Shown here piece by piece: positions 17,073 through 26,312 of a DNA stretch of 64,000 nt (within the stretch, counting starts at the first letter, position 1; every line of letters starts with the position of its first letter). This DNA comes from Formosa sp. Hel1_33_131 (GTDB taxonomy: Bacteria; Bacteroidota; Bacteroidia; Flavobacteriales; Flavobacteriaceae). Both the position numbers and the translations under genes were made by a program. The notes beneath the pieces were generated by a model that had not been told where the DNA came from, ran no database searches, and worked only from the letters and a program-made list of their open reading frames with translations. The stretch is taken from positions 1-64,000 of the forward strand of contig CATEFX010000028.1 of assembly GCA_949499105.1 (NCBI GenBank), read 5' to 3'.

Positions 17073-19994
17073 ATGAAAACACTATTTATAATATTTACAA
17101 TTTCCATTGCTATTTTCCTACCACACACTCTTTCTTCACAAAACAGAGCGCCTTCGTTGTATTTAAATTATCAAGATGAAGGACAAGGGGATATCATTAT
17201 CAATACTTTGAGAGTACAATCACCGTCTCCAGTATATACTTATTACTGTGGACTGCTTTGGAACAGCGGCCAAGATGCTGGCGGGTATTGTGGTATGCAA
17301 GAACATCCCAATGGAAGAAATTTCATCTACTCGCTTTGGGACCCTATTAGTTCGACTGATCCGATCACTGCCGAATACACTCATCCTGACACAGATATAG
17401 CAAACTTTGGAGGCGAAGGGACAGGATTAAGGTCAATGAATTTTGGCATTGGTTGGGAAACAAACCAATGGTATTCACTTGTTTCACGAGCTTGGAGTAC
17501 AAATGATACTTCTACATTATTTGGTTATTGGATTTATGACCAGAGTAGCAACATGTGGCACCACCTTGTAACCATGAATTACCCTGTTTCTGATCTAAAA
17601 TTCAATACAAAGACGAGTTCATTTATAGAGGATTGGCTCGGAAATGGTTCTAGTGCCAGAACGGTTCAGCATAAAAATGGTTGGAAAAGGAAAACATCAG
17701 ATGCTAGTTGGCTTCCTTTTGAAGAAAGTTATTTTGACAGAGTTTTTCCAGATGCCGGTACTGTAAATTATATTGAGAATTATGATGGTGGAGCAATTGA
17801 TGACGAATATTATTTCATGACAAGTGGTGGCACAACAACTCCTGAAACTAATGAAGACGATGTAACTCTCAATCTAACATACGATACAACTAGTCCTGGA
17901 TTTGAAACAGGAGAATTTAACAATTTGACATTAGTTGTAGATAATAACAATTTATTAGTGAATTGGGATGTGATCGATTCCAAATCCCCACAATTTTCTT
18001 ATCATCTGAAAATTTATGACAACGTTGAACTATCCGGAAGTTCAATTATTTCAATTGACAAAATTAAGCCGCATTTAAGAAATGATATAATAGACATAAG
18101 TAATTTGTCAGATAATAGTGAATACTTTGTGCAATTCTACATCACTGACATATTTGATAATGTATCTGTTAATGAGGTTAAAAGTATCCAAACTGCTTTG
18201 TCTCAAGACGGTGAAATATTCGATAAACCTGTTTATATGCATTATATGCCTTGGTTTGATTCTCCTGACTATAATAACAATTGGGGAATTCATTGGAAAA
18301 TGGCTAATAAGAATCCTGATGTAATAATTGATGAAATTACTGGAAAGAGAGAGATTGCTTCTCATTATTATCCTCTAATCGGACCTTATGACAGTCAAGA
18401 TCCAGATGTTATTGAATATCATCTTTTACTAATGAAATATAGTGGAATAGATGGTGTTTTAATCAACTGGTATGGAAAAGTAGGGACTAATGGAGATATT
18501 GACGTATTACTAGAAAATTCTAATGCCATTGTAAATGCATCAGATGCACTTAATATGGATTTTAGCGTTATTATGGAAGATAGGTTTGTTGGAAATGAAA
18601 ACAACTTAAATCCTGTTGATTATGTTCACATAAACATAGAATACCTTAAGAATAATTATTTTACAAAAAATAATTTTATAAGAACAAACACTGGAAAACC
18701 TCTTTTTGGCATATTTGGGCCTATAGAAATTTTTGGTGAATCTGATTGGAATTACGCCTTAACAGCTGCAGGGGAAGAGGTTATATTTCTTCCGTTATAT
18801 TGGTCAATAAACAAAGTAGGCGCAGGCGCAAGTGGGGGTTATGATTGGGTTTTGGAAAATGGAATCTCTGCTAATAATTCATTTTATCAATCTACGGCAC
18901 CTTCTCTAGATTTTGCAATGGGCTGTGCCTATCCAGGTTTCAAAGATTTTTATGCCGAAGGTGCCTGGGGGGATAATCTTTTTTATCTAGATCACAATGA
19001 CGGAGAATTATTAAATCAAACTCTCGACTTGGCAATAGAAAACAAAGCCACGGTAGATGCGCTCCAGTTAGTTACGTGGAACGACTTTGGAGAGGGAACG
19101 ATGTTTGAACCCACTTATGAATTTGGATTTAAAATGTTAACGAATCTACAAGCAAAATTAGGGGTTCCTTATTCTGAATACGAACTCCAACAAATCTATC
19201 GTTTATTTAAGTTGAGGAAAACGCATTCAAATAATCAAAGTATTCAAAATATATTAAACCAATCCAGAGATTACTTTGTAAACTATCAGACGAGCGATGC
19301 AATAGCTCTTCTGGATGATATAGAAGGTATAAACGATGAAGAGTTATATTATATAAAAAATAGATTCAATAACAGTTATTTATATCAAGATGGAGAGATC
19401 GTTAAATACAGTTTAGAAACAAATAATGACACATTCAAATGGAAATTGGTACTCGCAGGAAATGGATATTACTATCTAGAAAATGCATTTTCTGGAGACA
19501 AAATGCATATAGAAAATCAAACTAGTTCATTGGAATGTACATCAATAGCCTTAAATTCATTAAGTTCGATTTGGGAAAAAAGAACCGTTAACGGAACACA
19601 TAGCAGGCTTCTAAATATGTCTACTTCAAACCTATTCATAAATATTGAAAATGATTTGGGCTACGCTGAGTATAGCTCAATAAATTCAAGTTGGGAAAGT
19701 GCTCAATGGACATTAGAAGAAGCACCAAACATTCTAAGCTTGTATGAAATAGCTGTGAAAAATGTATCAATATTTCCAAACCCTACAAATGATATTGTAA
19801 CAATTAAAGGCCTTAATAATATTTCTAATTTAACCGTTTATGATGTGCAAGGAAAACAAATAAAAATAGAGGATATAATAACCACATTTAACAATCTAAA
19901 ATTTAGTATTAAGAATTTTAAAAGTGGTGTTTATTTTGTTAAAATTGAAAATAATTTAGGAACAACTACATTGAAATTGATTGTAGAATATTAA
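17073..19994 (+). CDS. Secreted DUF3472 - GH71/99-like protein with T9SS sorting domain
   Basis: About 973 residues from the ATG at 17073, where the signal peptide MKTLFIIFTISIAIFL begins; an upstream in-frame ATG at 17040 would add 11 residues and is less likely. Three parts are visible. A DUF3472-like domain covers about residues 40-230 (RSMNFGIGWETNQWYS, VSRAWSTNDTSTLFGYWIYD). A GH71/99-like catalytic domain covers about 385-720 (KPVYMHYMPWFDSPD, GIDGVLINWYG, VTWNDFGEGTMFEP). A T9SS type A domain sits at the C-terminus (VSIFPNPTNDIVTIKG). GH99 enzymes cleave alpha-mannosides internally, so mannan or a related glycan is a plausible target. It is probably released or surface-attached by the type IX system. 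Confidence 0.83.
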   Translation: MKTLFIIFTISIAIFLPHTLSSQNRAPSLYLNYQDEGQGDIIINTLRVQSPSPVYTYYCGLLWNSGQDAGGYCGMQEHPNGRNFIYSLWDPISSTDPITAEYTHPDTDIANFGGEGTGLRSMNFGIGWETNQWYSLVSRAWSTNDTSTLFGYWIYDQSSNMWHHLVTMNYPVSDLKFNTKTSSFIEDWLGNGSSARTVQHKNGWKRKTSDASWLPFEESYFDRVFPDAGTVNYIENYDGGAIDDEYYFMTSGGTTTPETNEDDVTLNLTYDTTSPGFETGEFNNLTLVVDNNNLLVNWDVIDSKSPQFSYHLKIYDNVELSGSSIISIDKIKPHLRNDIIDISNLSDNSEYFVQFYITDIFDNVSVNEVKSIQTALSQDGEIFDKPVYMHYMPWFDSPDYNNNWGIHWKMANKNPDVIIDEITGKREIASHYYPLIGPYDSQDPDVIEYHLLLMKYSGIDGVLINWYGKVGTNGDIDVLLENSNAIVNASDALNMDFSVIMEDRFVGNENNLNPVDYVHINIEYLKNNYFTKNNFIRTNTGKPLFGIFGPIEIFGESDWNYALTAAGEEVIFLPLYWSINKVGAGASGGYDWVLENGISANNSFYQSTAPSLDFAMGCAYPGFKDFYAEGAWGDNLFYLDHNDGELLNQTLDLAIENKATVDALQLVTWNDFGEGTMFEPTYEFGFKMLTNLQAKLGVPYSEYELQQIYRLFKLRKTHSNNQSIQNILNQSRDYFVNYQTSDAIALLDDIEGINDEELYYIKNRFNNSYLYQDGEIVKYSLETNNDTFKWKLVLAGNGYYYLENAFSGDKMHIENQTSSLECTSIALNSLSSIWEKRTVNGTHSRLLNMSTSNLFINIENDLGYAEYSSINSSWESAQWTLEEAPNILSLYEIAVKNVSIFPNPTNDIVTIKGLNNISNLTVYDVQGKQIKIEDIITTFNNLKFSIKNFKSGVYFVKIENNLGTTTLKLIVEY

Positions 19995-20260
19995 AATCAC
20001 TTCAAAACATATTTAGACGATTTAAACCATTAAACATAAAAAGGGTTCTTTAAGCGAAAAAGGAAGTGTTTAAAATCCTTCCCAAAATAGTTCGACTTTT
20101 GAGCCTCTTTGCCGCCACGAAGCGAGACCCGCTGCTCGAAGTCTCTGACTTTGAGCCACGTATTTAATCTTTTTTGATACCCCGCTGCCAGTGCCAGTCT
20201 CTTCTGCTCGGCCTGTATGAAAAATAAAAAGTACGCGTAAACACGCATAAAAATTATAGG

Positions 20261-20500
20261 GTTAAAATCACATAACTCTTTTGATGTATGTGATTTTTTT
20301 ATACATTTAGATCAGATAAAGACCCCCGAGTCAAAAACTTCAAAAGCGATTTAACCAAAGTTAAGCTATTATTTTATTTGAATTATCTGTAAAACTTGGA
20401 GAAAGAGTGTCACAATACATGCCGATTTGGGATGTATTGTGACACTCGACACAAAATATAAAGGAAATAAATACCACTAGTGGCTTATATATACTAGTTG
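20261..20500 (+). repeat. Dispersed hairpin repeat, copy 2 (longest)
   Basis: The right part (20315-20500) matches copy 1 at 13284-13466, including the perfect 14-bp inverted repeat (20406-20419 and 20433-20446) and the CCACTAGTGG box. The left part (about 20262-20332) matches copy 3 at 31679-31750. The copy thus links the two others as one family. Confidence 0.8.
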
Positions 20501-20621
20501 CCCACAAGCGAAAAAAAAGCCAACCGCACATTCAAGCACATTTTATTTTGCTCGTACCTCACAAAATAAAAAGAGCTTTCACTTCCCTACCCACTCCAAG
20601 AATAATATTCGACATAGAATA

Positions 20622-20629
20622 TATATTTG
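20622..20629 (+). promoter_or_regulatory. -7 promoter element of the abiEi-like gene
   Basis: TATATTTG, an exact TAnnTTTG match, 17 nt before the ATG at 20647. Confidence 0.55.
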
Positions 20630-20646
20630 TCCCAAATAAGTAAAAA

Positions 20647-21240
20647 ATGACTAAATCAGTTCAAACTAGAATTGAAAACGAGATAAAATCAATGAAAAGA
20701 GGGAGTATTCTATTCCCATCTAACTTTGATGATCTAGGAAATGTTGAAGTTGTGAAAAAATCATTATTAAGACTTGAAAACAAAAAGTTCTTAGTAAGAC
20801 TAGCTCATGGAATATATTTATACCCAAAACAAGACAAACTTTTAGGGATTTTATATCCTACAATACAAGAAATAGCCCTTGCAATTGCTGAACGAGATAA
20901 AGCACGAATTATCCCAACAGGAACAACAGCTCTTAATAAATTAGGATTATCAACTCAAATTCCAATGAATGTTGTTTTCTTAACTGACGGAACTCCAAGA
21001 AGTATAATCGTTGGTAAAAGAACCGTAAAGTTCAAGCGAACATCTCCAAAAAACTTAGCTGTAAAAGGAAAAATTACAAGTTTAGTTATTCAAGCTCTTA
21101 AAGAAATTGGAAAGGACAATGTAACAGCAGTCCAATTAGAAAAAATTAAAATACACCTTGAAAAAGAAAAACAAGAAATTATAAAAAATGATGCTAAACT
21201 AGCTCCTGTTTGGATCTCAAAAATCATGAAGAATAATTAA
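20647..21240 (+). CDS. AbiEi-type antitoxin (DUF6088 family)
   Basis: A 197-residue protein of the type IV toxin-antitoxin class. The N-terminal part is a winged-helix-like segment (RGSILFPSNFDDLGNVEVVK, then RLENKKFLVRLAHGIYLYP). The middle is the conserved IPTGTTALNKLGLSTQIP of the DUF6088/AbiEi family. Such proteins bind their own promoter and counter the AbiEii nucleotidyltransferase. The gene ends 2 nt before the ATG of the frameshifted toxin gene, the usual order. It looks intact, so an antitoxin without a working toxin may remain. Confidence 0.82.
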   Translation: MTKSVQTRIENEIKSMKRGSILFPSNFDDLGNVEVVKKSLLRLENKKFLVRLAHGIYLYPKQDKLLGILYPTIQEIALAIAERDKARIIPTGTTALNKLGLSTQIPMNVVFLTDGTPRSIIVGKRTVKFKRTSPKNLAVKGKITSLVIQALKEIGKDNVTAVQLEKIKIHLEKEKQEIIKNDAKLAPVWISKIMKNN

Positions 21241-21242
21241 AT

Positions 21243-22261
21243 ATGAAAGCGTTTATAAAACTTGACAAAAAAGATAAACTGAACATATTAATCAAGTCAG
21301 TGAAAAAACTGGGTTTCCATCTTCTGCAGTTGAAAAAGATTGGTGGGTAACTTTATCATTGAATATTATATTTTCATTGTCATATTCAAAACATATTGTT
21401 TTTAAAGGAGGAACATCTTTGAGTAAAGCATGGAATTTAATAGAGCGTTTTTCAGAAGATATTGACTTGGTAATTGACAGAAAACATTTAGGTTTTGAAG
21501 GTCAATTGTGTAAAACTCAAATTAAAAAATTACGCAAAGTATCCTGTTCCTATATTGGGAATGAGTTCTATAATGACATCAATGATGCTTTAATTAAACG
21601 AGGTGTTCAAGATTATGAATTAGGTGTTCAAGATTATGAATTAGGTGTTCAAGAAACAAAAGACACAGACACCGATCCCCTAGTTATTGAATTACGATAT
21701 AAATCTTTAACAGAAACATCTGACTATTTAAGACCCCGAGTATTGATAGAAGTTGGCGCACGTTCCTTAATGGAACCTGTAGAAAATAAAGCCATTATTT
21801 CAATGGTTTCTGAGGTGTTTAGAGAACTTCCCTTTGCTGAAACAGAAATAATAATACCTGTTGTCTCTCCTAAACGAACCTTTTTGGAGAAGATATTCCT
21901 ATTACATGAGGAATTCCAAAAGGACACTAAGTTTATAAGAGTAGAAAGAATGAGTCGTCATTTGTATGATTTAGAAAAACTAATGGATACAATTCACGGT
22001 ACAGGTGCTTTGAAAGATATTGAATTATACGATACAATTATAGAACATAGAAAGAATTTAAATGCAATAAGAGGAATTGACTACGCGAACCATAGCCCTC
22101 AATTAATTAGCATTCTACCACCAGAAAAAACAATTAAAGAATGGGAGAAAGATTATAAAACCATGCAAGAAAGTATGTTTTATGGAACTACTTTATCTTT
22201 CAACAAATTAATGGAACGCATAGCCGAATTAAACGCTAGAATTAAAACAATTTCATTATGA
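21243..22261 (+). pseudogene. AbiEii/AbiGii-type nucleotidyltransferase toxin, frameshifted
   Basis: Reading starts at ATG 21243 as MKAFIKLDKKDKLNI and then needs a -1 shift near 21285-21290. The next frame continues NQVSEKTGFPSSAVEKDWWV and on to the stop at 22261 without further breaks. One missing base in the first 50 nt therefore disables the gene unless translation restarts downstream, for example at a TTG at 21359. The nucleotidyltransferase core is intact: KGGTSLSKAW and SEDIDLVID with the GG[ST] and DxD elements. Full length would be about 339 residues, normal for the family. A 21-bp tandem duplication lies inside it (21602-21653). Confidence 0.85.
21602..21653 (+). repeat. 21-bp tandem repeat within the AbiEii-type gene
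   Basis: Two and a half perfect copies of a 21-bp unit encode GVQDYELGVQDYELGVQ. The unit is in frame, so it adds seven residues per copy without breaking the protein. Perfect identity suggests a recent slippage event. Confidence 0.85.
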
Positions 22262-22357
22262 AAGAAAATAAGAGAAGAACTAACTAGAGTTATAGCGGAA
22301 GATTCTCAAAATATTGATGAAATATTAAAATTATCACATAAGCTTGCTGCACTTGAC
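22258..22357 (+). pseudogene. 5' stump of a gene resembling an HSP90-type ATPase
   Basis: Directly after the toxin stop, a frame reads KKIREELTRVIAEDSQNIDE then ILKLSHKLAALD before entering a GC-rich repeat (CCCCGCTGCGTATT). The ATG overlapping the toxin stop is out of frame by one base; removing one A from the AAAG run would join it. I recall this N-terminal helix pattern from ATP-binding HSP90-like proteins found near defence genes, but the ATPase motifs themselves are missing. The gene is a remnant, truncated at the repeat; identity is tentative. Confidence 0.4.
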
Positions 22358-22726
22358 ACCCCGCTGCGTATTCTATGGCTAAAACAAATAAAACTTCAAT
22401 TAATTTTAAGCTGCATATTTCATAAAATCAACCATCACATAAAGACTAAAAATTAATACATTAAAAAGCAGTCCTTTTTCTACTATAAAAAAAACCATTC
22501 CTAAAACTCTAATTTTCTGGTTTATGAAATTTTAGGGGCTACTTTATTTTTAATGACTTTAAACACCTTAGAGTGTATTTGATTGCTAAACCTACGCATA
22601 TAAACCTCTGGATTTAATCCAGGTAATGAGATCTTATTTTTACCAGACCGACGAAACGAGACCCTCTCAATTTCCGTAAGAATTGAATCGCATACACAAA
22701 ACTAATAGCAGCTTTGTAAAAAGAAA
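22262..22726. other. Decayed region after the AbiE-type locus
   Basis: The first 95 nt hold the ATPase stump. A 15-nt sequence at 22358-22372 (ACCCCGCTGCGTATT) is identical to one at 35211-35225. The rest is AT-rich with no convincing gene on either strand up to the stop of the DtxR/MntR gene at 22727. Confidence 0.5.
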
Positions 22727-23137
22727 TTAGAATTCAACGTCAGGGATTGGGCTCCCATGTGGATCAATTTTTCGCTGACTTAACATTTGTTTTACTTTTC
22801 TAAAAAACGCAGGGCTTTCAATATGCTCGATTTCTTCTGCAATATCATGAACATTTTCAGGCTCAAAGGCCATCACCTCAACTAAAAACAACTCAATTAA
22901 GCGATGCTTAGCGACGATGGTACGGGCGAGTCCTCGACCTTCTGAAGTAAATTCGATAGCCTTATAAGGCGCTGAATTTAATAAATTCATAACCACCAAC
23001 TTTTTGATCATATTAGAAACCGATGATTTAGAAACCCCTAATACTTTAGAAAGACTGGAAACGGATATGAGTTCGTTAGCCATTTCTAACCTATAAATTT
23101 CCTTTAAATAATGTTCTTTTTCTTTGGTTTTTTTCAT
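22727..23137 (-). CDS. DtxR/MntR-family metal-dependent transcriptional regulator
   Basis: About 136 residues from the ATG at 23137; a longer TTG-started frame to 23158 would run back through the promoter of the divergent receptor gene and is unlikely. The N-terminal winged helix is EHYLKEIYRLEMANELISVS followed by the recognition helix VSKSSVSNMIKKLV. The dimerisation and metal domain shows AKHRLIELFLVEVM and VHDIAEEIEHIES, with histidine and glutamates placed as in MntR. There is no C-terminal SH3-like domain. It should repress metal-uptake genes when Mn2+ or Fe2+ is plentiful. The adjacent divergent TonB receptor is the natural target. Confidence 0.87.
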   Translation of the reverse strand: MKKTKEKEHYLKEIYRLEMANELISVSSLSKVLGVSKSSVSNMIKKLVVMNLLNSAPYKAIEFTSEGRGLARTIVAKHRLIELFLVEVMAFEPENVHDIAEEIEHIESPAFFRKVKQMLSQRKIDPHGSPIPDVEF

Positions 23138-23145
23138 TAGTTTTG
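23138..23145 (+). promoter_or_regulatory. -7 promoter element of the TonB-dependent receptor gene
   Basis: TAGTTTTG, an exact TAnnTTTG match, touching the start codon of the divergent regulator at 23137. The receptor's TTG start at 23159 is only 13 nt downstream, so its leader must be very short. Confidence 0.5.
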
Positions 23146-23158
23146 CGGTGGTGAACAA

Positions 23159-25402
23159 TTGTCATTTAAACACTATAAACTTACAACTTTGATCGTAAAA
23201 TATAATATAATTAGTGTCCTATTTTTTCTATTTTCCAACATCACTTTGGCACAAATTAAGGGCGTCATTAAAGACCAAGATCAGAATCTTCTTTTTGGGG
23301 CTACAGTATATAATACAATAAATAACAAAAGTACGATTACAAACGAAGAAGGTATCTTTTCAATTGACGCTATTAATGGTCAGAATAAGCTCGTTATTTC
23401 ATATGTTGGCTATACGCCTAGAGTGGTAAATGTAGACGGAAACAACAAAGATCTCGGAACAATTGTATTAGAAAATAACAGTTTAGACGAAGTTGTTATT
23501 TCGGGAACGCTTCGACAAGTGTCAAAGCTAAAAAGTGCAATCCAAGTTGAACTATATACCTCTGATTTTTTTAGAGCGACTCCAAAAGCGAGCTTTTTTG
23601 AAGCCATTGAAGGTATTAATGGCGTCAGACCTCAACTAAATTGTAATATCTGTAATACGGGTGACATTCATATTAACGGTCAAGAAGGGGCCAATACTAT
23701 GGTTTTGATCGATGGCCTGCCCCTTGTTAGTGGACTATCGACGGTTTATGGACTGTCTGGAATTCCACAATCACTCATCAAACAAGTGGAGGTGATCAAA
23801 GGGCCGGCCTCTACCCTATACGGATCAGAAGCAATTGGTGGGGTTATCAATTTAATTACGAAGCTTCCTGAAAACGTCCACCGATTTAATATCGAATCCT
23901 ATACGACTTCATGGGGTGAACTAAATTTAGATCTGGGTGCCAAGTACAAATTAAAGAATGCTTTGGGGTTGATTGGCGTCAATTATTTTAATTACTCCAA
24001 TCCAATTGATACCAATGAAGATGGGTTTACGGACTTGACTTTACAACACCGGATTTCAATTTTTAATAAAATAAAAACCAAAAAAAATAGTGTTGCTTTT
24101 CGCTATTTTTATGAAGATAGATGGGGTGGTGAAATGAACTGGAATTCAAGGTATAGAGGTGGCAATGAAGTCTATGGTGAAAGTATTTATACGAGTAGAG
24201 TTGAAGTGTTTGGGAAGTACGATGTTTTAGAAAATATATTTTTACAATACAGCCTGAACAACCACGACCAAAATTCGGTGTATGGAACCACATCCTATAA
24301 TGCGTTGCAAACGATTGGATTTATTCAAGCCGTTTATTCCAAAAAACTAAAAGCGCACACCCTTTTGTTTGGCGCCTCTTTTAGGTACACAAGCTATGAC
24401 GATAATACGCCTGCGACTGCAGAAAAAGAGATCACATCCTTGCCAGGGATTTTCATTCAGGACGAATGGAGTTTTGGAGATTCTCAAACCCTTCTTTCTG
24501 GAATTAGATATGACAAGAACTCAATTTATGGCGACATTTGGACTCCTAGACTAAACTATAAATGGGCCAGTAAGGATGAAAGTTCAATTGTTCGACTTGG
24601 ATTTGGAACAGGCTACAGAGTGGTCAATGTATTTACTGAAGACCATGCCGCTCTTACAGGCGCTAGAGATGTGATATTTATCGAAGCTATTTTGCCAGAA
24701 AAATCATGGAATATAAATATCAACTGGAATCAAAAACTGTATTCAAAATATGGGACCATTTTTGATTTGGATCTTAGTGTATTTAAAACGGTGTTTTCAA
24801 ATCGAATTTTTCCAGATTACGACACCAATCCAAACCAGATTATTTATAGTAACCTAGATGGGAAATCTGTATCTCAAGGAGTGACCTTAAACATCAATAG
24901 TGTGTCTGCAAACGGACTCAAAATAAATATGGGTGCTACATTTATTGACTCTAAAATTATTCAAAACAACGAAACTGAATATCCTTTTTTGACCGAGAAA
25001 ATTTCTGGAAATTATAGAATCAGTTATACCATTTACAACCCAAAAATCACATTTGATCTTTCTGGAATAATCATTGGTCCTATGAAACTCCCTCTACTGG
25101 GTGCGCTAGACTCAAGAGATCCTTACAGCCCTGTTATAAATATAATGAACCTACAAGCAACTTATAGTTTTAAGGAATTTGAATTGTATACTGGCATCAA
25201 AAATATTTTCAATTTTAAACCCCCTTCAAATAGTATTGCACGGGCTTTTGATCCCTTTGACAAAGCGGTGAGTTTTGGAACTAACGGCCAAGTAATTGCG
25301 ACGCCAAACAACCCTAATGCATTGTCATTTGATCCTAGCTATGTGTATTACTCGAACCAAGGGATTAATGGTTTTTTTGGAATACGGTATCATATAAAAT
25401 AG
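23159..25402 (+). CDS. TonB-dependent receptor, probably for metal uptake
   Basis: A 747-residue outer-membrane protein. It starts at TTG because no in-frame ATG occurs in the first 160 codons. A signal peptide (about 15-32, ending LAQ) is followed by a carboxypeptidase-regulatory-like domain (about 33-110: IKGVIKDQDQNLLFGATVYN). The plug domain spans about 115-235 and contains GEGA-like NGQEGANTMVLIDGLPLVSG and VEVIKGPASTLYGSEAIGGV. A beta-barrel follows and ends in aromatic FFGIRYHIK. The plug carries a CNICNTG cysteine pair. Its divergent partner is a DtxR/MntR regulator, so iron, manganese or a metal complex is the likely substrate. Confidence 0.88.
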   Translation: MSFKHYKLTTLIVKYNIISVLFFLFSNITLAQIKGVIKDQDQNLLFGATVYNTINNKSTITNEEGIFSIDAINGQNKLVISYVGYTPRVVNVDGNNKDLGTIVLENNSLDEVVISGTLRQVSKLKSAIQVELYTSDFFRATPKASFFEAIEGINGVRPQLNCNICNTGDIHINGQEGANTMVLIDGLPLVSGLSTVYGLSGIPQSLIKQVEVIKGPASTLYGSEAIGGVINLITKLPENVHRFNIESYTTSWGELNLDLGAKYKLKNALGLIGVNYFNYSNPIDTNEDGFTDLTLQHRISIFNKIKTKKNSVAFRYFYEDRWGGEMNWNSRYRGGNEVYGESIYTSRVEVFGKYDVLENIFLQYSLNNHDQNSVYGTTSYNALQTIGFIQAVYSKKLKAHTLLFGASFRYTSYDDNTPATAEKEITSLPGIFIQDEWSFGDSQTLLSGIRYDKNSIYGDIWTPRLNYKWASKDESSIVRLGFGTGYRVVNVFTEDHAALTGARDVIFIEAILPEKSWNININWNQKLYSKYGTIFDLDLSVFKTVFSNRIFPDYDTNPNQIIYSNLDGKSVSQGVTLNINSVSANGLKINMGATFIDSKIIQNNETEYPFLTEKISGNYRISYTIYNPKITFDLSGIIIGPMKLPLLGALDSRDPYSPVINIMNLQATYSFKEFELYTGIKNIFNFKPPSNSIARAFDPFDKAVSFGTNGQVIATPNNPNALSFDPSYVYYSNQGINGFFGIRYHIK

Positions 25403-25608
25403 ATTCAAACGATTAGATCCTAATCAAAATGTTCACATTTAGGCCCTTTGCCTTAAAACTTGCGTAAATTTATACGCCAGTCCGCTTTGATTAAGTTTCT
25501 CAAATTTTCAATTTGGTTTGAATTTACTAAATTAGAGGTTTAAACATCTGCCGGCAGGCGCAACAAACCATAAAAAAATGACCTGGAATTAAATAATAAG
25601 AAATTTGC

Positions 25609-26247
25609 ATGAGTATAGAAAAAGCATATAACATTTGGGCGAATCAATATGATATAAATAAAAATAAGACCCGTGATCTAGATATAACAGCAACCGTAGA
25701 GACTTTATCAAACCATTCGTTTAGAACAGTTTTGGAACTGGGTTGCGGTACAGGAAAAAATACTGAATGGTTACTCACCAAAGCTGAGCAGGTCATTGGA
25801 CTTGATTTTTCAGAAGAAATGCTAAACATTGCCAAAAAGAAAATATCCGATAGTCGAGCTGAATTTAAAAGAGCTGACCTTCACAAAGACTGGGAAATAG
25901 AAAATCAATTCGCAGACTTGGTCACCTCAAGTCTTACTCTTGAACACATCGCTGATTTGAATCCTATTTTTAATCAAGCGCATCAAAAGTTAAAAAAAAA
26001 TGGATTATTTTTTATTAGTGAGTTGCATCCATTTAAACAATATGCAGGGAGTAAAGCCCGATATGAAACTGAGAATGGAACGGAGGAATTAGAAGTTTAC
26101 ACGCATCATATTTCAGACTATATAGACAGTGCTAAAAAAAATGATTTTGAATTATTAGAGATTAACGAATGGTTTGACCCGACCCCTGCAAAAGAAATCC
26201 CAAGACTTATCTCTTTTTTGTTCAGAAAAACAAACGAATGCCAATAA
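25609..26247 (+). CDS. Class I SAM-dependent methyltransferase
   Basis: A 212-residue cytoplasmic protein. SAM-binding motif I is VLELGCGTGKNTEWLL at about residues 40-55, followed by the acidic motif QVIGLDFSEEML and the RADLHKDW segment that contacts the adenine. It begins SIEKAYNIWANQYD, a lead-in seen in ubiquinone/menaquinone-type and small-molecule methyltransferases. The substrate is unknown. The gene starts 206 nt after the receptor gene, in a region with a CTGCCGGCAG palindrome at about 25550. Confidence 0.82.
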   Translation: MSIEKAYNIWANQYDINKNKTRDLDITATVETLSNHSFRTVLELGCGTGKNTEWLLTKAEQVIGLDFSEEMLNIAKKKISDSRAEFKRADLHKDWEIENQFADLVTSSLTLEHIADLNPIFNQAHQKLKKNGLFFISELHPFKQYAGSKARYETENGTEELEVYTHHISDYIDSAKKNDFELLEINEWFDPTPAKEIPRLISFLFRKTNECQ

Positions 26248-26312
26248 AACTGCTAAGCAGTGGCGTACAAAACCACTTAACTAAGTTAATCAAAATAACC
26301 AATCACATCACT

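Larger units (their letters stand above)
19995..20646. other. Gene-free region with dispersed repeats
   Basis: About 650 nt. A minus-strand open frame at 20030-20248 reads through GC-rich repeat sequence and is not a credible gene. The segment 20100-20215 contains GC-rich palindromic fragments (CCCGCTGCTCGAAG, CCCCGCTGCCAG). The segment 20261-20500 is copy 2 of the dispersed hairpin repeat. The last 25 nt hold the promoter of the AbiEi-type gene. Confidence 0.55.

Noticed and set aside
20030-20248. 72-residue minus-strand open frame after the GH99-like gene
   Set aside because: It runs through GC-rich repeat fragments shared with other intergenic sites, so it is repeat sequence rather than a gene.
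21359-22261. AbiEii toxin as an intact gene starting at TTG 21359
   Set aside because: The conserved N-terminal residues, including EKDWWV, lie upstream in the same frame and connect to the ATG only through a frameshift, so a broken gene is the better reading.
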